Source of the DNA: JBAXEO01 sp964541375
GTDB taxonomy: Bacteria; Actinomycetota; Coriobacteriia; Anaerosomatales; JAAXUF01
Length of the DNA: 41,748 nt
Direction: 5' to 3'
Assembly (NCBI GenBank): GCA_964541375.1
Contig: CAZIPT010000011.1
Span: 1 to 41,748, forward strand
Below, one piece after another: positions 6,444-14,174 of the stretch. The notes below the pieces were generated by a model that saw nothing but the letters and a program-made list of their open reading frames with translations, ran no database searches and was not told where the DNA came from. A program made the translations under genes and the position numbers. The stretch's first letter is position 1. Every line of letters begins with the position of its first letter.

Positions 6444-9269
6444 TCACTTGCTAGGCTGGCGACGCGCGTAGCGCAGGAACTCATCGGACGCCAGCGCCGG
6501 CGCATACAAGTAGCCCTGCCCTATCTCGCATGACATGTCGCTCAGGGACTGCGCTTGGCCTTCGGTCTCGACTCCCTCGGCAATGGTCTCGAGTCCCAGA
6601 TGCCGTCCTAGGTCCACCATCGTCCGGATAATCGCCATACGTCCCGGCCCGGCGTCCATGGCCGAGACGAAGAATCTATCGATCTTGAGTGAGCCGAACG
6701 GTTGGCTCGCGATGCTGTCAAATGCCGAATAGCCGATACCGAAGTCATCGACCGCCAGCAAGACGCCGAGATCGTGAAGGCTCGCGAGTGACTGTCGTAC
6801 CGCGTCCGATCCACCCAAGGCGGTTCCCTCAGTCACCTCGATGCCCAGCAGATTTGGAGGAAGCCCCGTCTCCTGAAGTGCGCTTGAGACCGTCTCGACG
6901 ATGTCATCGACGATGAACTGCTGGGCGGATGCGTTCACCGAGACGCGCACCCCCTCAAGCCCCTCGTCCATCCAGACGCGAGCTTGGCGGCATGCCTCCA
7001 GGATCACCCAACGGCCGAGTGGAACGATGAGACCGCTCTCCTCGGCCATTGGGATGAACGTACTCGGCGACACGGCACCGCGCGTAGGGTGGAACCAGCG
7101 GCAGAGCGCCTCGGCACCCACAATGACTCCGTCATCGAACCGCACCTGCGGCTGATAGTGCAGCGTGAGCTCGCCCTTCTCCAACGCCTTGGCCAGCTCC
7201 TGCTGGAGCTCCGAGCGTTCACCAGCCAGCGCTCCCATCTCCTCGTCGAAGATACAGTGGCGGTTGCGGCCGTCCGACTTGGCCGAGTACATGGCCAAGT
7301 CCGCGTGACGCAGGAGTGACGCGGCCGTTTCGTCCTCGCCTCGGTAGAGCGTGATGCCGATAGACGCGGTCATGTGCACGTCCTTCTGGCCCACGGCGAT
7401 GGCTTCTCCGAGGACCTCGAGAATACGGTCGGCGACATGTCCGATCGAGTCCGCTTCCGTATCGGACAAGAGCAGGACGAACTCGTCACCGGCGACACGC
7501 GCGACAGTATCGACCTCGCGTACGACTTCTCGGAGGCGATCGGCAACCACAGTAAGTACCATGTCGCCTCCGGAGTGTCCGAAGGTGTCGTTCACCTGCT
7601 TCAGCCGATCCAGGTCGAGGAATAGCACGCCCAAGCAGGAATTGTTGCGGCGGCAGAGCGCCATCGCGGACTCAAGTCGATCGTCGAGCATGCGCCGGTT
7701 TGCGAGGCCAGTGAGGTGATCAACGTAGGCCAATTGCTGGATAGCCTCTGCGGCTCGGCGCCGGTCGGTTAGATCGCGAGCAACGCTCATGATCGCAGGC
7801 CGACCTCCGACCTCGATGAGCCGCGCGTGAACTTCAACGGGAATCTCTTCGCCGGACTTCGTGAGGTTGCTCGACTCGAAGACCGCGAAGCCGTGTCGCA
7901 TGATTCGCTCGGTGTTCGTCTTCACGTCTGCGGCGTATGGGGGTGCAACAATCTCTGAGATATTCATGTGCAGCAGCTCCTCCAGCGAGAATCCGCGCAG
8001 AGTGACAGCCGCCTCGTTGGCGTACAGTATCGTTCCCTCAACGTCATGAACCCAGATCACGTCGGTCGCGGTGTCCAGCAGCATCGACTTGACCTCAAGC
8101 TCGCGACGACCCCGGGCAAGCTCGTGTTCGAACATGCCGATTTCGTCGAGCCGATTGTCAGTAGCGACTCGAGGTTCGAGTTCCCTGTCCAGATTCGTCC
8201 CTTGGTCCTCTTGCGCCAAAGCGTCGAGCCGTCTGAAGACTAGCCGGTTAAGTAGGACAACGACAGCTATCCACATGGCGACCATCAGTGCGGATACGAC
8301 CAGTCCGATTCGCAGCTGGGTCTCGCGGATCAATCCGAGTACGCCGGACACGTCGTGGCTCATTGCAATCGCGCCAGCGGTCTTGCCAGATGCATCGATG
8401 ATGGGAAAGACGCCCACGGAGGTCGCCCGCCCCTGAGGGTCTTGTGTCACCGTGACGAGGCGCGGATCGGCGCCGAGCGTCTCCGGCAGAGATACACTAT
8501 CGACGATGTCGTGAGTCTGGGTCGACGTCGTGCTTGCCAGGACGTATGACTTGTGGTCATCCCAGTCGTCTCGCTGCCCGTTTTCCGCTCGATAGCGGGT
8601 CCAGTCCTCACGCTCCAGACCGTCCTTGAACAGGAGCATGGCGTAGCCGTCCTTGCCCCCGTGGAGCGGCATCGCCTTCATGAAGTGGTCTACCTCTTCG
8701 GCAACCTCCATGTAGCCGACGAGCCGCCCGAACGGTCTTGCCCCAGTCGAGGTCGCTTCTCCCGAGCCACCCAGGTAGACGGGGTGCACAACGCGCAGGG
8801 CGAATGCCGATACCCCGAGCTCCAGGCCAGAACCGTATGTCTTCGTCGCTCGGGACTTGCGAAAGGTCGCTCGATCGACCAGGTCGCCGCTACGAAGGGG
8901 TCTATGAACCCGAAGCAGGATTCTGCCTTCCGGCGAGATGAAGTACATGTGCGTTATTCCACGTTTGCTCTCGAGTACGGACTGCAGGGGCGCCGCTCGA
9001 GCAAGGAGAGTGGCGGTGTCTTCTGCGGACAGCGCCGCGACCAGATCAGGTCGGTCCATCAGTCCGTCGAGGGCAGCCGCAAGCATCACCGTGTCGCGCT
9101 GCTGCAGAGTGGCGAAGGTCTCGCTGGCTGCTCCCAGAGATTCGATCGCCGAGTGCTTGACGTCCTCGCTGTAGTCCATCTCGAGGACCGCCAGGATCAG
9201 GGCGAGGGCGCACAGCGCACCCAAGACCAGCGCTGCGGCGATGCGTACCTTTATGGTCCACTTGCGCAC
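6444..9269 (-). CDS. Membrane Cache-PAS-GGDEF-EAL cyclic di-GMP signalling protein
   Basis: About 941 residues from GTG 9269; the frame stays open to ATG 9359, but the shorter start puts the basic stretch and first membrane segment at the N terminus. Order: membrane segment about 7-30, a large extracytoplasmic sensor resembling dCache_3/CHASE4, membrane segment about 320-343, PAS about 395-503, GGDEF about 516-670, EAL about 690-935. The cyclase motif reads AGDEF, with an inhibitory-site RxxD (REVD) five residues before it. The phosphodiesterase domain keeps EAL at about 721, the DDFGIGYS loop, the KIDR lysine and AEGVE, so c-di-GMP hydrolysis looks intact. It converges on the NAD synthase-like gene with a 19-base gap and is divergent from the cytochromes, which it could regulate through c-di-GMP. 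Confidence 0.9.
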   Translation of the reverse strand: MRKWTIKVRIAAALVLGALCALALILAVLEMDYSEDVKHSAIESLGAASETFATLQQRDTVMLAAALDGLMDRPDLVAALSAEDTATLLARAAPLQSVLESKRGITHMYFISPEGRILLRVHRPLRSGDLVDRATFRKSRATKTYGSGLELGVSAFALRVVHPVYLGGSGEATSTGARPFGRLVGYMEVAEEVDHFMKAMPLHGGKDGYAMLLFKDGLEREDWTRYRAENGQRDDWDDHKSYVLASTTSTQTHDIVDSVSLPETLGADPRLVTVTQDPQGRATSVGVFPIIDASGKTAGAIAMSHDVSGVLGLIRETQLRIGLVVSALMVAMWIAVVVLLNRLVFRRLDALAQEDQGTNLDRELEPRVATDNRLDEIGMFEHELARGRRELEVKSMLLDTATDVIWVHDVEGTILYANEAAVTLRGFSLEELLHMNISEIVAPPYAADVKTNTERIMRHGFAVFESSNLTKSGEEIPVEVHARLIEVGGRPAIMSVARDLTDRRRAAEAIQQLAYVDHLTGLANRRMLDDRLESAMALCRRNNSCLGVLFLDLDRLKQVNDTFGHSGGDMVLTVVADRLREVVREVDTVARVAGDEFVLLLSDTEADSIGHVADRILEVLGEAIAVGQKDVHMTASIGITLYRGEDETAASLLRHADLAMYSAKSDGRNRHCIFDEEMGALAGERSELQQELAKALEKGELTLHYQPQVRFDDGVIVGAEALCRWFHPTRGAVSPSTFIPMAEESGLIVPLGRWVILEACRQARVWMDEGLEGVRVSVNASAQQFIVDDIVETVSSALQETGLPPNLLGIEVTEGTALGGSDAVRQSLASLHDLGVLLAVDDFGIGYSAFDSIASQPFGSLKIDRFFVSAMDAGPGRMAIIRTMVDLGRHLGLETIAEGVETEGQAQSLSDMSCEIGQGYLYAPALASDEFLRYARRQPSK

Positions 9270-9733
9270 GACGATTCCCGTCTCGTCCCGATCTGCGGTT
9301 GGTTTCGCGGTGGCGGGATGGTTTCGGCGGTATCGCCCGGGCCAGCCACAAATGCTCATTCATGCCCGCAAATCCTAGACCAGATTCGCCCAGGGGGGGG
9401 GTTTCGGCCCACCCAAGATGGTCTCGTCCTGCGCGTGTGAATGCTCGGAAAGATGAGGGGCCTGGGCGACGAAATGCCGAGACGACTGTTGCGTCGCAGC
9501 TGCCACATCCAGCTACGAGGAACCATCGCGGAGTCGTCGGAGCGCGCCGATCCGACTTCCCGCGCCTGCGCCAGTCCTTGCCGGTGGGCTCCAGCCCCCT
9601 GTGCGCTGAACTGCCGAGATAAACGGGTATAAACCGTGAGCAGCCAAAGTAACGCCGGGGGGCGTGGGGAACTGTTGTGCCGACTTCGCTTAGCTGCACC
9701 GTACCCACAGGATTGACAAAGGGGGGGTTCGGC
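9270..9733. other. Intergenic region between divergent c-di-GMP gene and cytochromes
   Basis: About 460 bases without a convincing gene, counting from the preferred start of the c-di-GMP gene (374 from its longer start). It holds a run of nine G at 9393-9401 and seven G at 9721-9727; the second run is the ribosome binding site of the cytochrome gene. A TATAAA at 9628-9633 could be a minus-10 element but has no clear minus-35 partner. Short plus-strand frames here lack coding character. Confidence 0.5.
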
Positions 9734-12430
9734 ATGCGAACAAGGCGCGTTCTTGTCCTTATCGTAGCGGCTGTGCTTATCGCGTCGGCGAGTCTAGCGG
9801 TCGCGTTCGGCGCTCCGGTGGCGGGTCTGACCAATGAGTACGGAATGGTGTTGGCGGGTCAGGCCAAATGCATCGAATGCCACAACGCTGCTGGCGGGGG
9901 CATCAACTACGACCGCACGTTGCACGGCAGGCATGTCACGTCGGGACTCGCAACTGCACCACCCACGGCGTGGACGCAGCTCGCTGGCAGCGGCAGTGTC
10001 TCGGCATCGGGCGCTGCGAACCCTGGGTCTGGTCTGCGCTGGTTCGCGTCGGGGGGAACCTATTCGATCGCGGGCCTGACGTGGATGACGATGTTCGATT
10101 ACCAGGACCAATCGCGATGGTCCGAGGAGCAGGGGTCGCTGATGTTCTTCAGCGGCAGCCCGAGCACCTCGACCGCGTCACCCTGGAATCGGGTCTCGGG
10201 TCTCGGGCTATCGCACGTCAGCCCTTACTACGAGTACCTGATGAACACGTCCGCGCTGTCAGACAGCCCGGTCAGCTCAAGCTGCGGCATGGTTAACTGT
10301 CACTTCACAGGGGGCACGCAACCGCTCGCGAGCGGGCAGACCACCTGGACCATTCCGAATCCGGCCGTGGCAACGCAGCCAACTTCCCAGACGCCGACCC
10401 AGTGGGCGCGCAGCACGGCGGCCACCGTCGGCGATTTTCGCAGCACCGCGGCGGTTGGTTACGACGGGCTGGGGGTCCAGTGTGAGAAGTGCCACGGGTC
10501 GGGCGTGAGTGCTACGGCGATCGGAAGCGCCCACTGGAACACCGGAACCCAGCTGTCACACAGGCTGCCGACGGTGACCGTCAACGCCCAGACCTTGGCC
10601 AAGACGAGCACGGCCACGCTCGGTCGCTCCGACGTCTGCGGCGTGTGCCACGGCTTGCGTAGCGCGACGGCCGTCACTGGCGTTCTGCCCTACTTGATGG
10701 GCTACACACCGAACCTCTTCGTGAGGAGCTTTGTGAGCGTGAACGCAACGCGAGGGGCGAATGCGCCGTACACCTACACGCCGACTGAGGGTCAGTTCGC
10801 CTCGACTCCGGCGATCTACGCGCTGTACCCGAACGGCAACCCGAAGAGCGGGGGCCACGGCGGCAACCAATACTGGGCGTGGGCGGCCTCGGCGCATGCG
10901 GTTCGCGTTCAGACCGGCTTGAGCGACCCCGACCAGCTGCCGGGAGCCGCAAACACTCATTTCAGCATCAACGGGGTCACCACCACCGTCGAATGCCTCA
11001 GGTGCCACAGTGGGGAAGGCTATCTGACCACGAAGGTGCCCCAGATTGCTGACCGCACTGCGGTCAAGTCGGTATGGGATGGCTTCGAGATCACCAAGAC
11101 GAGCGCTGGCTTCATGGGACAGGAGTGCGTCACCTGTCACGACCCGCACCCCGCGAGTTCGGCAGCCGAGGACTCGATCCGCTCGGCTGACCCGGTAGGG
11201 AAGCGATCGAACTATGGCCGTTCCACAGCCAATGCGAGTATGTGCGAGGACTGCCACAACTGGCAGGTCGAGGTCATGGCCAACAGCCTGCCGCTCACTG
11301 AGTTCAGCCCTCAGAGCCTTCCCGGCCGAGTGAGCCACGCTCAGCGTGAAGTCCTCCACGGAGTGAAGCGCGGTGCAGCCGCAGTGATGTGGGATGTCGA
11401 CGACATGGGCGAGTTCATGCCCGGGGCTACCTGCGAGGATTGCCACATGCCCAAGACCGACACCAGTGCCGAGTACTCCTCGCACCGGATGATGATTCAG
11501 CAGCCTGGCGACGCCTCCACGTGGGGCGCCACCGGCGAGGACTCCTGTACCAAGTGCCACGAGGAAGCAGGCGGGACCGTTGCTGCAGCCAGGGCGGCCA
11601 TGCAAGCGAAGCTGGACGGATGGCAGACGGATGCCACTGCAGCGGGTACTTCTGCCAAGGCGGCAATCGACGGCGCGAAGCTTCGTGCCGAGTACACGGG
11701 CGGGGGCGTCGGAGCCAAGGAGCTCTACGGTCGAGCGTGGCTCAACTGGAACACGTTCACCAACGACGGTTCGACCGGCGCGCACAACCCACCGTATATC
11801 CTGGCCGGACTCGCGGTCGCCGAGCAGATGGCCAAGTCCGTCGGCGGCGGATACAGCCAGATCTTCTACTCGCCAGCCGTCAACTACGGCGGCTACCAGG
11901 CGTTCGCCGCGCAGATCCTCAACGGCGACGGCTCCGGCGCTGCCGGCGCGGAGGTCGCGCTCGAGCGGAGACTGGTCGGTGGGGGATGGATCCAGCAAGA
12001 CAGCGCCACCGCAGACAGAAACGGCAACGTGTCGTTCGTGATCATGTCTGCTGCGACCGCCGACTACCGTCTGCGTTGGGATCGATGCTCGAACGACAAT
12101 GCGGATCTGTACAGCGAGGCTCGAACAATCACCGTCGTTTCGTCCACCTCGGCGCGGAGTTCGAGATCGTCTGTGAAGCGGGGCAGGACGTTCGTCCTGT
12201 CTGGAAGCGTCACTCCGGGTCATACCGGTGGTCAAGTCAGTATCCAAGCGAGGAAGGGCGGAAGAGGGGCCTTCCGCACCGTGTACATCAACACGATCGG
12301 CGCATCAGGCTCATACGCTCGCACCGTCAAGCCGAGCTCGAAGGGCACCTGGTACTACCGAGTCGTGTACTCAGGGAGTACCGCCGTTGCCGGATCCACT
12401 TCGCCGACGGTGAAGGTCGTGTGCAAGTAG
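9734..12430 (+). CDS. Exported multiheme c-type cytochrome (8 CXXCH) with C-terminal Ig-like domain
   Basis: 898 residues from ATG 9734, which has a G-rich ribosome binding site; the frame is open from GTG 9677. A signal peptide (MRTRRVLVLIVAAVLIASAS) leads to eight CXXCH heme sites: CIECH, CEKCH, CGVCH, CLRCH, CVTCH, CEDCH, CEDCH and CTKCH. A ninth, unusual CGMVNCH site (C-x4-CH) lies between the first two. The last approximately 95 residues carry no heme and match the basic Ig-like tail found on three exported proteases in this window (SVKRGRTF, VTPGHTGG, GTWYYRVVYSG). The protein should sit on the outer surface and pass electrons, with the downstream cytochrome as likely partner. The redox partner and terminal acceptor are unknown. 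Hydrophilic stretches with NHL- or tetraheme-like similarity could not be assigned. Confidence 0.9.
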   Translation: MRTRRVLVLIVAAVLIASASLAVAFGAPVAGLTNEYGMVLAGQAKCIECHNAAGGGINYDRTLHGRHVTSGLATAPPTAWTQLAGSGSVSASGAANPGSGLRWFASGGTYSIAGLTWMTMFDYQDQSRWSEEQGSLMFFSGSPSTSTASPWNRVSGLGLSHVSPYYEYLMNTSALSDSPVSSSCGMVNCHFTGGTQPLASGQTTWTIPNPAVATQPTSQTPTQWARSTAATVGDFRSTAAVGYDGLGVQCEKCHGSGVSATAIGSAHWNTGTQLSHRLPTVTVNAQTLAKTSTATLGRSDVCGVCHGLRSATAVTGVLPYLMGYTPNLFVRSFVSVNATRGANAPYTYTPTEGQFASTPAIYALYPNGNPKSGGHGGNQYWAWAASAHAVRVQTGLSDPDQLPGAANTHFSINGVTTTVECLRCHSGEGYLTTKVPQIADRTAVKSVWDGFEITKTSAGFMGQECVTCHDPHPASSAAEDSIRSADPVGKRSNYGRSTANASMCEDCHNWQVEVMANSLPLTEFSPQSLPGRVSHAQREVLHGVKRGAAAVMWDVDDMGEFMPGATCEDCHMPKTDTSAEYSSHRMMIQQPGDASTWGATGEDSCTKCHEEAGGTVAAARAAMQAKLDGWQTDATAAGTSAKAAIDGAKLRAEYTGGGVGAKELYGRAWLNWNTFTNDGSTGAHNPPYILAGLAVAEQMAKSVGGGYSQIFYSPAVNYGGYQAFAAQILNGDGSGAAGAEVALERRLVGGGWIQQDSATADRNGNVSFVIMSAATADYRLRWDRCSNDNADLYSEARTITVVSSTSARSSRSSVKRGRTFVLSGSVTPGHTGGQVSIQARKGGRGAFRTVYINTIGASGSYARTVKPSSKGTWYYRVVYSGSTAVAGSTSPTVKVVCK

Positions 12431-12459
12431 CGGCGCAGCGACGATTGATCGCTGGGTCT

Positions 12460-12505
12460 TGACCTGGAGCCGTGCCGGCCGTTGGGATGGCGCGGCTCCA
12501 GGTCA
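12460..12505 (+). terminator. Strong intercistronic hairpin between cytochrome genes
   Basis: Perfect 13-base arms TGACCTGGAGCCG (12460-12472) and CGGCTCCAGGTCA (12493-12505) enclose a 20-base loop that itself holds GCCGGCC. No T tract follows, so it is more likely a processing or mRNA-stability element, or an attenuator, than a simple terminator. It ends 8 bases before the ribosome binding site of the next cytochrome. Confidence 0.5.
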
Positions 12506-12532
12506 CATACGACGGGGAGGTGGAGCGGCCCG

Positions 12533-14038
12533 ATGCGAACACGAGGTCTCAGGGGGCTCTCGGCGCGCACCACCTGCTGGTTGGCGGGCGGTCTCTTCCT
12601 GCTAGCCGCCTTGGCGACTGTCGCTGGCTCCGCGCTGGGCGAGCCAACGACGGCCACAGCATCGACCCACCCCGTGGTTGCAGGCGGTCAGGCCTGCACC
12701 GACTGCAAGGCCAAGGGTCACGATCTCGCGCACGCGCCCCCGTACCAGGGCGCCTGCGCGTTGTGCCACAACCTGTCCTCGTGGACGAGCGTGGAGTACG
12801 AGCACCGCAACGTGGACATGAACCTGAACCTCCACGCCGTGATCGGGTGCGGGTTCTGCCATACGAAGCAGACACCGGAGCCCAAACCAGATTGCGCCGG
12901 TTGCCACCAGCCCGTGTATCACGCTCCGATCCCTGAATGCGAGAAGTGCCATTCGCCGGTGGCGTGGAGGGTTCCGAGAGCGCTGCCGGAAGGACACGTG
13001 TCGCTGGCAAACGGACATGCGAGTCTGAAGTGTTTCAGTTGCCATGTGGGGGCGAAAGCCTTCACTTCGCCCAAGAGCTGCACCGCATGTCACGGCATCA
13101 AACACGGGGGGCTCAAGGACTGCGGTGAATGTCACGACCCCAGTCTCGGCTGGAAGCCAAAGCCGAGTTTCAACCACAGTCGGTATTTCGTGCTGACGGG
13201 TAAGCACAAGTCTGTGCCGTGTGAGGAATGCCACCCGGTGAATGCGTTCGCCTCGGCGAAACCGCAGTGCGTGAGCTGCCACGGTACCAAGCATGGAGGT
13301 CTCAGGGCATGCTACGAATGCCACACGACCAAGGGATTCTCCCACTCGACGCTCCACCATAGCCGGGTGTTCGTCCTCCAAGGCGCTCATGCGCATCTGC
13401 GCTGCTCGAGGTGCCATCCCAATGGAGCGTTCGCGCGTGTGATCGGTGGGCGTTCGTGCGTTTCCTGTCATGGACGGAAACATGGGGGTTTGACCAAGTG
13501 CGCATCCTGCCACACCACCACGTCCTTCAAACGTTCGACATTCAAGCACAGCCGGGTCTGGCGGCTCACCGGTCGGCATGCCGCGCTCGCGTGCAAGAAA
13601 TGCCACCCGGGGAACCGCTACAAACACGCGATCGGCTCACCCGCGCACTGTGCAAACTGCCATGGCACCAAACATGGAGGACAGACCCGCTGCGAGGACT
13701 GCCACACCACGAGCGCGTTCGCGCCCGCGAAGCACATCGCCCACCCCGGGTTCCCGACTCTCGGGGGAGAACACGCGTCGCGGTCCTGCTCCTTGTGCCA
13801 TCCGAACCTCATCTTCAGCGCGCCGACCAAGTCGTGTAAGAGCTGCCATAGCGCGCCGCATACGGGTCCCACCGACTGTCTGCGCTGCCACCGACCCACG
13901 GTCTGGAGCGACGTCCACTTCACGCATTCCGACATCGGGTATCACACGGGCCTGCCCTTCCGGGACGCGTGCCAGTACTGCCATACGACGGGGGACTACA
14001 CGGAGCACGTCTGCGACCAATGCCACCTGCCGTATTGA
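12533..14038 (+). CDS. Exported 21-22-heme cytochrome built from triheme repeats
   Basis: 501 residues from ATG 12533, which has GGGGAGG at 12514-12520; the frame opens earlier at TTG 12482. A basic N terminus and a hydrophobic segment (CWLAGGLFLLAALATVAGSA) form a signal peptide or anchor. I count 21 CXXCH sites plus a first CTDCK, a CXXCK site like the active-site heme of NrfA. One heme site per roughly 21 residues is very dense. The centre repeats with period 63-64 residues, each unit being H-x-F-x-L-x-G-x-H, CxxCHP, CxxCHGxKHGG, CxxCHTT. The KHGG lysines start at 13100, 13289, 13478 and 13670. It likely acts as a long-range electron conduit across or beyond the cell wall with the upstream cytochrome. 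No C-terminal anchor is seen; the protein ends HLPY. Confidence 0.92.
   Translation: MRTRGLRGLSARTTCWLAGGLFLLAALATVAGSALGEPTTATASTHPVVAGGQACTDCKAKGHDLAHAPPYQGACALCHNLSSWTSVEYEHRNVDMNLNLHAVIGCGFCHTKQTPEPKPDCAGCHQPVYHAPIPECEKCHSPVAWRVPRALPEGHVSLANGHASLKCFSCHVGAKAFTSPKSCTACHGIKHGGLKDCGECHDPSLGWKPKPSFNHSRYFVLTGKHKSVPCEECHPVNAFASAKPQCVSCHGTKHGGLRACYECHTTKGFSHSTLHHSRVFVLQGAHAHLRCSRCHPNGAFARVIGGRSCVSCHGRKHGGLTKCASCHTTTSFKRSTFKHSRVWRLTGRHAALACKKCHPGNRYKHAIGSPAHCANCHGTKHGGQTRCEDCHTTSAFAPAKHIAHPGFPTLGGEHASRSCSLCHPNLIFSAPTKSCKSCHSAPHTGPTDCLRCHRPTVWSDVHFTHSDIGYHTGLPFRDACQYCHTTGDYTEHVCDQCHLPY
13085..13880 (+). repeat. In-frame triheme tandem repeats (period 189-192 bases)
   Basis: Four clear units with CHGxKHGG lysine codons at 13100, 13289, 13478 and 13670 (spacing 189, 189, 192), and weaker flanking units where KHGG has decayed (for example CHSAPHTG). 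Each unit encodes three heme sites. DNA identity is moderate, so the duplication is not recent. Confidence 0.8.
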
Positions 14039-14143
14039 GTAGGATTCAGGCCCAGATGCACCGGCACACGCCGGAGCGTGATGCGCTCTCACTTGCTAGC
14101 TGCAGTTCAAGCCGAGAGGCTCGATGGCACGGAGCTGGCTTCC

Positions 14144-14174
14144 GACACCATGTGGCGTAGCGCCACATGGTGTC
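14144..14174. promoter_or_regulatory. Perfect inverted repeat at the MFS gene start (operator or start-sequestering hairpin)
   Basis: Arms GACACCATGTGGCG (14144-14157) and CGCCACATGGTGTC (14161-14174) are perfect 14-base complements around TAG. The right arm contains ATG 14167, the first possible start of the exporter. It could be a dimeric repressor site, or in mRNA a hairpin that hides the start. Its sequence is unrelated to the TetR-type sites at 16453 and 16487. Confidence 0.6.

Noticed and set aside
9617..9665. Possible c-di-GMP-I (GEMM) riboswitch before the first cytochrome: GATAAACGGGTATAAACC and later GCCAAAG
   Set aside because: The invariant ACGCAAAGC element and the GNRA-capped P2 stem between the two segments are missing, so the resemblance is only superficial.
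10556..12247. 563-residue minus-strand ORF opposite the first cytochrome
   Set aside because: It is a GC-rich shadow; the plus strand has signal peptide, heme motifs and normal codon bias.
12533..14038. Regular repeats suggesting a CRISPR array
   Set aside because: The 189-base period is in-frame coding sequence for heme motifs; there are no short direct repeats with unique spacers anywhere in the window.
14056..14160. 34-codon ORF between the second cytochrome and the MFS gene
   Set aside because: No ribosome binding site, no coding character, and its end lies inside the inverted repeat.
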